Source: CAIUPE01 sp037131735 (GTDB taxonomy: Bacteria > Pseudomonadota > Alphaproteobacteria > Rhizobiales > Beijerinckiaceae). Taken from it: a stretch of 55,152 nucleotides of DNA. The notes beneath the pieces are model-generated. The model saw only the letters and a list, made by a program, of their open reading frames with translations, ran no database searches and was not told the DNA's origin. The stretch lies in NCBI GenBank assembly GCA_037131735.1, contig JBAXQM010000016.1, forward strand, positions 1 to 55,152, in the 5' to 3' direction. The position numbers were made by a program, and so were the translations under genes. Of this stretch, positions 41,610 to 48,906 are shown in pieces. The first letter of the stretch is position 1, and each line of letters starts with the position of its first letter.

Positions 41610-42164
41610 TTGGCCATCACTCTCAATGCCCTTATTGAAGCTTTGACAGGCGCTATTTCGGTTGCCCAAGCTGAATTGGGTCGCAATCAAATCATAAATA
41701 TTGGCCGATATTTTGAAGCCGGCACGAACAGACCACGTCTGCTTAAAGTTGCCCTCCCGTCGATGAAGCCGGCTGATAACGGTAAGGAAGTAACATTCGG
41801 TGTTCCACTCTTAACTCTTCATTCGCCTGCACAATTGCGCATCAAGGAAGTTGAGTTTCAATTCGACATTGATCTCGGTGATTTTGATGAACAATCACAG
41901 CAGTCAGTTTCGGTCGCGGAGGATTTTTTTGGTTCACAACGTGCATTGAATATTAATCCAACTCCTGGGTTATTGGGGAGAAAAAACACAACCAAAGTCA
42001 TCTTAAAAGTTGAGGCCGTTGAACAATCAGAGGGAACATCACGGCTAATTGGTGAATTGAATAAAATGCACGGTGAAATTCCAATAAGTGATGGAGCGCA
42101 AGACGACGATATTCCTGTTACCCCACCACCGCCGTCACCTACTAATCAAAATCAAAAATCTTGA
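41610..42164 (+). CDS. DUF2589-like protein 1
   Basis: 184 aa from a TTG start with GAGGGA 7 nt upstream; the open frame to 41595 is an alternative. The N-terminus LNALIEALTGAISVAQAEL and the core VPLLTLHSPAQLRIKEVEFQFDIDL follow the DUF2589 pattern, shared with the gene at 42202. The C-terminus is a disordered Asp/Pro/Asn-rich tail (PVTPPPPSPTNQNQ). The family has no known function as far as I know. There is no signal peptide. Confidence 0.72.
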   Translation: MAITLNALIEALTGAISVAQAELGRNQIINIGRYFEAGTNRPRLLKVALPSMKPADNGKEVTFGVPLLTLHSPAQLRIKEVEFQFDIDLGDFDEQSQQSVSVAEDFFGSQRALNINPTPGLLGRKNTTKVILKVEAVEQSEGTSRLIGELNKMHGEIPISDGAQDDDIPVTPPPPSPTNQNQKS

Positions 42165-42201
42165 CCGGCCCTCAGGGCCATAACCGAAAGGGAGTAATTA
42201 T

Positions 42202-42831
42202 ATGGCTGGTGAACTCATAGACATGGCGGCGCAGTTTCGTGGCTTGCCGATGGATCAATTGATCGGATCCCCTTTATCGGCGGCGTGCAATGCACAGGTA
42301 CAATTGGCCAGTGCAACTGCGGATTTTATTAAAACGGTTGGCTTCTTGCCTCCGACGGGTGATGACAAGACGGGCGTTGGCGATATTCGGAAAGTTAAGT
42401 TTTCTTACACGCGTCAGGTTCCTGATCCTCAGAATCCGTCGGTTATGAAGCCCCAAAATACGGATCTCGAAGTTCCATTGATTGCTATCGTAAAAGTGCC
42501 GAATCTTTCAATTAAGACCGTCGACATTACATTCGATATGGAAGTTAAATCGCATTTTGCCTCGGCTGAATCCGATGACAGCAAATTTGGCTATGCTGGC
42601 GACGCCTCTGTTGGCTGGGGGCCCTTTAGCCTCCACGTGCATGTTGAAGGCTCAGTTTCGGCGCATAAGGAACAAACGCGCAGCTCAGATAGTTCAGCCA
42701 AATATCATGTCGAAGTTCGCGCAGAGGATAGTGGCATTCCCGAGGGGTTGGCCCGTGTTCTTGAAATCATGAATAGGGCGATTACAGAACCGCCGGTAGG
42801 TGCCGCCGCGGCGGTCGCTGATAAGACCTAA
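42202..42831 (+). CDS. DUF2589 domain protein 2
   Basis: 209 aa with excellent AAAGGGAG ribosome-binding site. The conserved DUF2589 core reads LEVPLIAIVKVPNLSIKTVDITFDMEVKSH (residues about 88-117), preceded by a helix with AACNAQVQLASATADFIKTVGF. Then come a glycine-rich strand pair (GWGPFSLHVHVEGSVS) and a short C-terminal helix. It is a paralogue of the preceding gene. Soluble and not secreted by a visible signal. A strong terminator follows about 60 bp downstream. Confidence 0.82.
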   Translation: MAGELIDMAAQFRGLPMDQLIGSPLSAACNAQVQLASATADFIKTVGFLPPTGDDKTGVGDIRKVKFSYTRQVPDPQNPSVMKPQNTDLEVPLIAIVKVPNLSIKTVDITFDMEVKSHFASAESDDSKFGYAGDASVGWGPFSLHVHVEGSVSAHKEQTRSSDSSAKYHVEVRAEDSGIPEGLARVLEIMNRAITEPPVGAAAAVADKT

Positions 42832-42889
42832 ACTATTACTGGTTTCGACATTGCGTTCGAAGCAGGAAGGAAGTCCATTCGTGTTATTG

Positions 42890-42922
42890 CTTGATCCTCT
42901 TCGATAGAGGATCAAGCTTTTA
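42890..42922 (+). terminator. Rho-independent terminator after the DUF2589 genes
   Basis: CTTGATCCTC (42890-42899) pairs perfectly with GAGGATCAAG (42907-42916) across TTCGATA and is followed by CTTTTAT. It separates the DUF2589 genes from the three genes after it, which may depend on readthrough or their own promoter. Confidence 0.85.
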
Positions 42923-42940
42923 TAGCGGGGATCAAAACGG

Positions 42941-43207
42941 ATGGCAAAATCCTTTTTCGACATTTCCGATGTCCGTTTTTTAAAGCGCATTACCGTTGGG
43001 AGTGACAGTCCGGAAAATCAAAAAACGGAAGATGAAATTCGGGCGGCAACCGATCTACTTAATCGGTGTTTAACTGATTTTCCAAATGGCAAGATTTTGG
43101 CAATTGAGAAAAATTTTTCAATTTTGAATATTGGAGAGCATCAAGTTGTTCTTCAATACATTGTCTATCATATCGGCTTTCCTCGTAAGCCTATTTGGTT
43201 AGATTAA
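42941..43207 (+). CDS. Island protein, unknown (88 aa)
   Basis: Soluble 88-residue protein, starting MAKSFFDISDVRFLKRITVG and ending in a hydrophobic beta-like stretch HQVVLQYIVYHIGFPRKPIWLD. No family is recognised. It begins 19 bp after the terminator stem with a GCGGGG-type ribosome-binding site, and the next gene starts directly after its stop codon. AT-rich like the rest of the island. Confidence 0.65.
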   Translation: MAKSFFDISDVRFLKRITVGSDSPENQKTEDEIRAATDLLNRCLTDFPNGKILAIEKNFSILNIGEHQVVLQYIVYHIGFPRKPIWLD

Positions 43208-43582
43208 ATGTCTAGCCCCGGTGATTTTTTTCGTTCTTTGTTCCAAACGAGAATATTTAAGTTATTGATTCAGCGTATAGATAAAATATTAGAGGCTGAT
43301 AGCGGTCTCGAATCCAATGCTAAGGTGTTGGAACCAACCTTAGAACAAAAGAAAAATTTTGAAGAATATAAGGACGCTTCAAGAACTCTTGAACATTTCG
43401 GTTATCGCGCGGATTCAAAAATTCAAGCAACTTATTTGTGCAAAGTGTTTCTTTTAGATCAGCGGCGTGATTTTTTAGTGTCTATCGAGCATGATCTTAT
43501 GAATCCAATTATCAAGTCTCGTTTACAAATTAAAAAGTTATCAATTGATGACATAGATAAGGCCGAAAAAATTGAGCTATAA
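43208..43582 (+). CDS. Island protein, unknown (124 aa)
   Basis: Mostly helical, charged protein. It opens SSPGDFFRSLFQTRIFKLLIQRIDKIL and has a central LEQKKNFEEYKDASRTLEHFGYRADSKIQ. No domain is recognised and no signal peptide or membrane helix is seen. It has no ribosome-binding site of its own and starts on the base after the previous stop, so its translation is coupled to that gene. It lies 15 bp before the muramidase gene. Confidence 0.65.
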   Translation: MSSPGDFFRSLFQTRIFKLLIQRIDKILEADSGLESNAKVLEPTLEQKKNFEEYKDASRTLEHFGYRADSKIQATYLCKVFLLDQRRDFLVSIEHDLMNPIIKSRLQIKKLSIDDIDKAEKIEL

Positions 43583-43597
43583 AGCGGGAAAAAAGAA

Positions 43598-44362
43598 ATG
43601 ATTGATTTTGTTAAGTCTGGTAACCCCTTAAGTGAAGGTGATTGGACTCAAACCCTTCAATTGATTGGTGCGGAGAGTTCAGCGTTATGGTCATTGTTAA
43701 GTGTTGAAACCTCAGGTTCGGGCTTTTTGCCGGACCGTCGGCCGAAGATTTTATTCGAGCGCCATTATTTTCACCGTTTGACCAATGGCAAATTTGATGA
43801 GGATCATCCTGATATCAGTGCTCCATCGGCAGGGGGATATGGTCCTGCCGGCGCGCATCAATATGAACGGCTTGAGACGGCATTGAGTCTTGATGAAAGC
43901 GCGGCGCTTCAAAGTGCATCATGGGGCCTTGGCCAGATCATGGGAACGCATTTTGAAAAACTAGAATATGGATCGCCTCAAGAGATGGTTGAAAGCTTCG
44001 TGCAATCGGAAGGAGATCAACTTCAAGGCATTGCAAAATTCTTAATCGCGGAAGGACTAGATAAAGCTCTAAAAGACAAGAATTGGGCTGAGTTAGCGAA
44101 GGGCTATAACGGGCCCAATTATGCGATCAATCAGTATGATACGAAATTGGCGTCGTTCTATGATCGCTTTTCAAAAGGAAGACTGCCTGATTTATCGGTG
44201 CGGGCGGCGCAACTTTATTTGATTTATAAAGGCTATTCGATTTCCGTGGATGGTGTCTTTGGGCCCTCTACATCGAAAGTACTTCAACACTTTCAGACCG
44301 ACAACAATTTGCCTACAACCGGTCAGCTCGATGATGAGACCTTGACAGCTTTAGCCACATGA
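43598..44362 (+). CDS. N-acetylmuramidase (endolysin-like) with peptidoglycan-binding domain
   Basis: 254 aa. Residues about 15-195 match the N-acetylmuramidase (DUF3380) family of phage endolysins: VETSGSGFLPDRRPKILFERHYFHR, with the likely catalytic Glu in FERH, and SASWGLGQIMG, then GYNGPNYAINQYDTKLASFY. Residues about 205-254 form a PG_binding_1 domain (YSISVDGVFGPSTSKVLQHFQ). No signal peptide and no holin or spanin are found nearby. In the island it is the only gene with a known enzyme function, and it suggests cell-wall opening or lysis as part of the system. Confidence 0.87.
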   Translation: MIDFVKSGNPLSEGDWTQTLQLIGAESSALWSLLSVETSGSGFLPDRRPKILFERHYFHRLTNGKFDEDHPDISAPSAGGYGPAGAHQYERLETALSLDESAALQSASWGLGQIMGTHFEKLEYGSPQEMVESFVQSEGDQLQGIAKFLIAEGLDKALKDKNWAELAKGYNGPNYAINQYDTKLASFYDRFSKGRLPDLSVRAAQLYLIYKGYSISVDGVFGPSTSKVLQHFQTDNNLPTTGQLDDETLTALAT

Positions 44363-44384
44363 TAATGTTCGCACTTGTGCGACA

Positions 44385-44909
44385 TTAGTTGAGCACACCC
44401 TGCACAAATTCCGCACCAAAGGCGCCAGGCGCGAGAACCACGGCAGCCCATAAAAGCGCTGACGCAACATTGGCCATTTGAAATGGAATGAGCGGCATGG
44501 TTGTCGCGCCCGCGATCAAGGGGACGATGGCGCGCAAGGGTCCAAAGAAGCGTCCAAAAAACACGGCAAGAATGCCGTAACGTTCGAACAGCCGGTGGCC
44601 GCGTTCGATCATATCAGGATGATTTTTAAGCGGCCATGCGCCGGTAATTTGCGTGTGATAGTGATAGCCCAACCAATAAGAGAGCCAGTCACCGAGCATT
44701 GCGCCGACCGCAGCCCCCATCCACAGGGGCCAGAACTCTAGTCCTGCCGCGCCGATCAAAGCGCCGATACCCCAAAGAATGATGGTTGCCGGAATAAGAA
44801 GCGACACGAAAGCGAGCGATTCCCCAAAGGCCAAGAGGAAAACGATTGGCACTGCCCATTCTTGATGGGTTTTGACAAGCTCAAGGGTTGTTTCAACGAG
44901 AGAGGGCAT
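44385..44909 (-). CDS. DedA family membrane protein
   Basis: SNARE-associated/DedA family protein of about 174 aa. These proteins act in lipid flipping and envelope homeostasis. The family core is seen in FGESLAFVSLLIPATIILWGIGALIG, GDWLSYWLGYHY and the FFGRFFGPLRAIVPLIAGATTM motif with its conserved Arg. About five helices. The ATG at 44909 follows a TTG at 44915. It converges with the muramidase gene and marks the right edge of the island. Confidence 0.88.
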   Translation of the reverse strand: MPSLVETTLELVKTHQEWAVPIVFLLAFGESLAFVSLLIPATIILWGIGALIGAAGLEFWPLWMGAAVGAMLGDWLSYWLGYHYHTQITGAWPLKNHPDMIERGHRLFERYGILAVFFGRFFGPLRAIVPLIAGATTMPLIPFQMANVASALLWAAVVLAPGAFGAEFVQGVLN

Positions 44910-45044
44910 TTCCAAGGGTACTCGCAGGAGTGGTGAAGTTATGTGTCAATTCGAGGTCAGATAGGTATTCTTCTTGTCAAAATCATGGGGGCATGAAAGA
45001 TCCATGTCATAATTTCTTTTAAAATCTTAAGGAGAATGCGACCG

Positions 45045-45686
45045 ATGACCGCACGCTACACACTTCATGGTATTTTTCTGTCAGGCCCCACTTACAAAGT
45101 TGGCCTTATGCTCACTTTATGTGGTGAGGCATTCGATTATGAGCACATTAATTTGCGCGAAGGTGCCCAGAAAAAGCCTGAGTTTCTAAAGCTCAATCGC
45201 TATGGTCAGGTGCCAGTCCTCGTCGATAACTCAAATAGCAAAACATTGTGCCAATCCGGCGCCATTCTCGATTATCTTGCCGACAAGACCGGAAAATTTG
45301 GCGGCGCAACAGTGGATAATCGTCTGCGTGCGCGTGAATGGCTTTTCTGGGGCTGGGATAGATTTGACGCGCCTGTCTATCGTTTGCGCGCGTGGAAAAA
45401 AGGCTTCCGTCAATTTGAGCCGGCAATTGTGCAACTTTATGAAACGGAACGGAAAGCAGCGTTTGATACGCTTGAACAGCATTTTGCATCAGGCCATGAT
45501 TTCCTTGCAGGTGATCACGCAACGATCGCCGATATCGATCTTTATGGCGTTGCCGCTCTTGCGCATGAAGGTGACTATGATGTCGCGGCGCATCCGCATG
45601 TTGTTAAATGGATGAAGCGTATCGAAGCGTTGCCGCATTTCAAATCAACCGATACGCTATTGCCGCCTGAAAGCCGCAAGGCTTGA
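45045..45686 (+). CDS. Glutathione S-transferase family protein 1
   Basis: 213 aa. N-terminal thioredoxin-like domain (residues about 1-80) with the cis-proline motif GQVPVLVD and SGAILDYLADKTGKF; the C-terminal all-helical domain has the conserved ATIADIDLYG. AAGGAG at 45029-45034 fits the ATG at 45045 and not the one at 45036. A second GST follows 40 bp later, so the two may be co-expressed. The substrate is unknown. Confidence 0.87.
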   Translation: MTARYTLHGIFLSGPTYKVGLMLTLCGEAFDYEHINLREGAQKKPEFLKLNRYGQVPVLVDNSNSKTLCQSGAILDYLADKTGKFGGATVDNRLRAREWLFWGWDRFDAPVYRLRAWKKGFRQFEPAIVQLYETERKAAFDTLEQHFASGHDFLAGDHATIADIDLYGVAALAHEGDYDVAAHPHVVKWMKRIEALPHFKSTDTLLPPESRKA

Positions 45687-45726
45687 TCATCGCCGCGAGC
45701 TCATTCACGCACGAGAGGACTACTAA

Positions 45727-46434
45727 ATGGCACAGGCACAGACAAAGCCGATTGATCTTTATTATTGGCCCACGCCGAATGGCTGGAAGATCACCATCAT
45801 GCTTGAGGAATGTGGACTTCCTTATGAGATCAAGCTGATCAATATCGGCAAGGGTGAACAATTCGAACCATCATTTTTAAAGATATCGCCGAATAACCGT
45901 ATCCCAGCGATTGTTGATCATGATGGTCCGGGCGGCGCGCCGATTTCTGTTTTTGAGTCGGGCGCGATTTTGCAATATCTCGCCCGTAAGACAGGAAAAT
46001 TTTATCCCAGTGACGAGCGCAAACGTGTTGCCGTTGAAGAGTGGCTCTTTTGGCAAATGGGTGGGTTGGGCCCGATGTCAGGCCAGGCCAATCATTTCCG
46101 CATCTATGCGCCGGAAAAAATCGGATATGGGATCAATCGCTACACCAATGAAGTGAACAGACTTTACGGTGTGATGAATCGCCAATTGGCAGATCATGAA
46201 TATCTTGCTGGCGAATATTCGATTGCCGATATTGCTTCGATTGGGTGGATGAAGAGCGCCGAGCGCCTTGGTCAAAATCTAAATGACTTCCCGCATTTGA
46301 AGCGGTGGCATGACGTCGTGCTGGCGCGTCCAGCGGTTGAGCGGGGGATTGCCGTGGGATCCGATGTCCCGCGCCCCAATCTCGCTACGGATAAAGATGC
46401 GCAAGCGGTCCTCTTTGGCCAAAAATCGCGCTGA
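45727..46434 (+). CDS. Glutathione S-transferase family protein 2 (YfcG/YghU-like)
   Basis: 235 aa. It begins PIDLYYWPTPNGWKITIMLEECGLPY, a feature of the Nu-class (YfcG/YghU) disulfide-bond oxidoreductases. The sequence continues with SPNNRIPAIVDHDGPGG, SGAILQYLARKTGKF and the C-terminal SIADIASIGWM. Nu-class enzymes act as glutathione-disulfide reductases. GAGGAC precedes the start. It is in tandem with GST 1. Confidence 0.9.
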   Translation: MAQAQTKPIDLYYWPTPNGWKITIMLEECGLPYEIKLINIGKGEQFEPSFLKISPNNRIPAIVDHDGPGGAPISVFESGAILQYLARKTGKFYPSDERKRVAVEEWLFWQMGGLGPMSGQANHFRIYAPEKIGYGINRYTNEVNRLYGVMNRQLADHEYLAGEYSIADIASIGWMKSAERLGQNLNDFPHLKRWHDVVLARPAVERGIAVGSDVPRPNLATDKDAQAVLFGQKSR

Positions 46435-46628
46435 AAACGTCAGATTTTAAAAAAGAACCCCGGCGCGATACGCGGCCGGGGTCATAAAGTCACAGATGGG
46501 AGGAATTTGGACGACATCCAAAGTCCGGGAAATTTACGCGAGCGAGCGCGTCCGGATCACTCCCGGTTCTGAAAATAATGACAATGATCTGGACATTTTG
46601 CCGCGGAATCGCGGTGGAACCAGTTTTT

Positions 46629-47237
46629 CTAAGGCATTAGATGGAAAGATAGGCGGGTTGAGGCGTCTCGCCGTACTTCTCGAAATCCGAAGTCTTTCAA
46701 AACCTCACGCCCTATATCGAAGGCATAGGCGATTAATGAGCCTTGATTTTTGAAATGGAAAAGATTTTTTTCGATAAAATATTCGAGTGCTGCTGCATCA
46801 AAGGGATTGAATAAAAACACCAATGTCGGGGCCGCCGGTAAAGCATAGTCTCGCGCATCGATCTCTAAGATATCGGATTGAACCAAACCGGCGCGGCGCA
46901 TATTTGCTTTAGCAGCGGACGCTAATCGCGGCGCAAACTCGATGCCCGTGATGCGATCAAAACCGCCTTTCAATCCCATATAGACGCAGGCTTTTCCTTT
47001 ACCGCATCCAATATCGATAAAGTGCGTCAGGCGTGGTGCTGATTTTTTAGCCTGACGCAAAATACGCGCAAGATAGCGAACGGGGATTGGCTGATAAAAT
47101 GTTGCGCGCGCAAGTGTAGAGATATCAGCTGGACCATAGTCGCTTTGTTCGATGATGCCTTCGACATCGAGGCCATTCCATCGTTCGAACCAGCGATCCC
47201 GCCAGTCGGGATCATAATATTTTTCAGTTTCAACCAT
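46629..47237 (-). CDS. Class I SAM-dependent methyltransferase
   Basis: 202 aa. The SAM-binding loop is HFIDIGCGKGKACVYMG (residues about 72-88), then ITGIEFAPRLASAA, the acidic strand end DILEIDARDY and FLFNPFDAAAL. The substrate is unknown. The N-terminus is charged and aromatic. It lies alone, with a non-coding gap of about 195 bp to the GST genes and the NCS1 terminator immediately upstream of its start. Confidence 0.85.
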   Translation of the reverse strand: MVETEKYYDPDWRDRWFERWNGLDVEGIIEQSDYGPADISTLARATFYQPIPVRYLARILRQAKKSAPRLTHFIDIGCGKGKACVYMGLKGGFDRITGIEFAPRLASAAKANMRRAGLVQSDILEIDARDYALPAAPTLVFLFNPFDAAALEYFIEKNLFHFKNQGSLIAYAFDIGREVLKDFGFREVRRDASTRLSFHLMP

Positions 47238-47295
47238 TATGTGATCATCACTTTGAAGTTGCGCGGGGTAAAGACCAACTTTGTTAAGTTATAAA

Positions 47296-47332
47296 GAAAA
47301 AGGCCCGCGGAGTGATCCGCGGGCCTCGTTTT
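47296..47332 (-). terminator. Rho-independent terminator after the NCS1 permease gene
   Basis: GGCCCGCGGA (47302-47311) pairs with TCCGCGGGCC (47316-47325) around GTGA. On the reverse strand it is followed by TTTTTCTTT, fitting termination of the leftward permease transcript. Confidence 0.9.
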
Positions 47333-47355
47333 ACTTAAACCTGCCTGAGAATTAA

Positions 47356-48798
47356 TCAGTGTGAATGGGCGCGATTACCGCCACCGATCACAAGATAAAC
47401 CACAGCAGCGATAATCACGCCGAAGAACCAACCATAGATACCCCACCATGGTGGCAACACCGTGGTGAAGAAGGGCAGGATGGTTGAGAAGATTCCGGCA
47501 ATGCCGGCTGCGATGAACGCCTTGATGTTCCAACCACCGGAGAAGCGGAACTCGCCTTGTTCATCATAGAGCGCTTCGACATGCAGATGGCCTTTGCGGA
47601 TGAGATAGTAATCCGCCATCATCACGCCGAAGATTGGGCCCATCGTTGAACCAATGAAGTTCACGAATTGCGCCGCACCACCTTCCCAAGGAGCGAACGG
47701 ATAAAGCACAAGCGCGATTAACGCTGCGATATAGCCGCCTTTCTTGAAGTCGATGGTACGCGGGAACACATTCGCGAAGTCGAAGGCGGGTGACACGAAA
47801 TTCGCAACCACATTGATGCCAAGTGTTGCTACTGCGAATGTCAATGCAGCAAGCAAAGCAAGGAACCAATTGTCGAACTTCGCAGAGATCTGATCCGGAT
47901 GGAGCAGAACTTCACCATAGACTTTGAACGCCGCTGTCGTCGTGACACCTGCCACAAGTGTGAACAGGATCAGATTGACAGGAAGGCCCCAGAGGTTGCC
48001 GGTGCGCACTGCGTTCTCGTCTTTCGCATAGCGCGAGAAGTCGCAGAAATTGAGATAAAGCGCACCGAAATAGGTGATCCATGTTGCAGCCACAGCAAAG
48101 AGCGCCGCAACTGAACCAGGTTCACCGAAGTTACCAGCGTCCTTTGTTTTCTCAAGCAACACATCCTTCGGAATATCCGAACCGAATGAAATGCCACCTG
48201 CTTGCACAGTCAATGCAATCGCAAGCACAAGCATCATCACCCATACCGCAGGGCCGGCCCAGTCCTGGAATTTCCGGACTGTTTCCATACCGCGCTGAAT
48301 GATGAGGAGCTGCAACGCCCACACGATCACATAGCAGATCACTTCAAGCGTGGAGTGACCAAGCAAATGACTCGACTGATGGAACGAGAGAAAACCCTCA
48401 TTACGCACGAGCAGGGCAACAATCGCACCCGATGCTGCGCTTGTTTGGGCGCCATACCAGAAGCAGGCAACAATTGCGCGCACGAGTGCAGGGATATTCG
48501 CACCCCAAACACCGAATGACGCGCGTGCGAGAACCGGATAAGGCACACCCGTTTTCACACCGGCATTACCGATCATGTTCATCAAAATGAAAATCACGAC
48601 AGAGCCCAAGCCGATCGCGATAATGAAATTGATGAAGCTGCCGCAAATCAAAAAGAGGCTTGCGGCGAGATAATAGCCCCAGAGGCTGTGAACGTCTGAT
48701 GTCCAGACGTTAAAGATGCTGAAAGCGCCCCAGTTGCGCTCCTTCGCTGGCGCCAGGTCCTCATTATAGAGGCCGGGCGACGCATTTTTTATGCTCAT
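47356..48798 (-). CDS. NCS1 family nucleobase/hydantoin permease
   Basis: 480-residue inner-membrane transporter with twelve helices. The N-terminus NWGAFSIFNVWTSDVHSLWGYYLAASLF and helix 3 region GVPYPVLARASFGVWGANIPALVRAIVACFWYGAQT are typical of NCS1. This family takes up cytosine, uracil, allantoin, hydantoins or related compounds. It lies 108 bp after the M20 amidohydrolase on the same strand and probably supplies its substrate or a precursor; a cyclic amide or ureide is an inference. Confidence 0.92.
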   Translation of the reverse strand: MSIKNASPGLYNEDLAPAKERNWGAFSIFNVWTSDVHSLWGYYLAASLFLICGSFINFIIAIGLGSVVIFILMNMIGNAGVKTGVPYPVLARASFGVWGANIPALVRAIVACFWYGAQTSAASGAIVALLVRNEGFLSFHQSSHLLGHSTLEVICYVIVWALQLLIIQRGMETVRKFQDWAGPAVWVMMLVLAIALTVQAGGISFGSDIPKDVLLEKTKDAGNFGEPGSVAALFAVAATWITYFGALYLNFCDFSRYAKDENAVRTGNLWGLPVNLILFTLVAGVTTTAAFKVYGEVLLHPDQISAKFDNWFLALLAALTFAVATLGINVVANFVSPAFDFANVFPRTIDFKKGGYIAALIALVLYPFAPWEGGAAQFVNFIGSTMGPIFGVMMADYYLIRKGHLHVEALYDEQGEFRFSGGWNIKAFIAAGIAGIFSTILPFFTTVLPPWWGIYGWFFGVIIAAVVYLVIGGGNRAHSH

Positions 48799-48906
48799 TG
48801 GTCATTCCCTCACTGTCTTCCATGCCTCAAATTTGGGCATGTTGCGGCAGAGAGGATAAAGTGAATCGCTCATTTGTCGAGCAATTCCTCAGCCTAAAGT
48901 TGTAGA

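Noticed and set aside
41177..44362. Island as a prophage remnant
   Set aside because: Only the muramidase is phage-like; no integrase, capsid, tail or terminase gene and no flanking repeat was found, so a prophage is not supported, though origin from one cannot be excluded.
46496..46753. 85-aa frame between GST 2 and the methyltransferase
   Set aside because: It overlaps the end of the methyltransferase, has no conserved look, and starts in a gap with only a weak hairpin (46458-46481).
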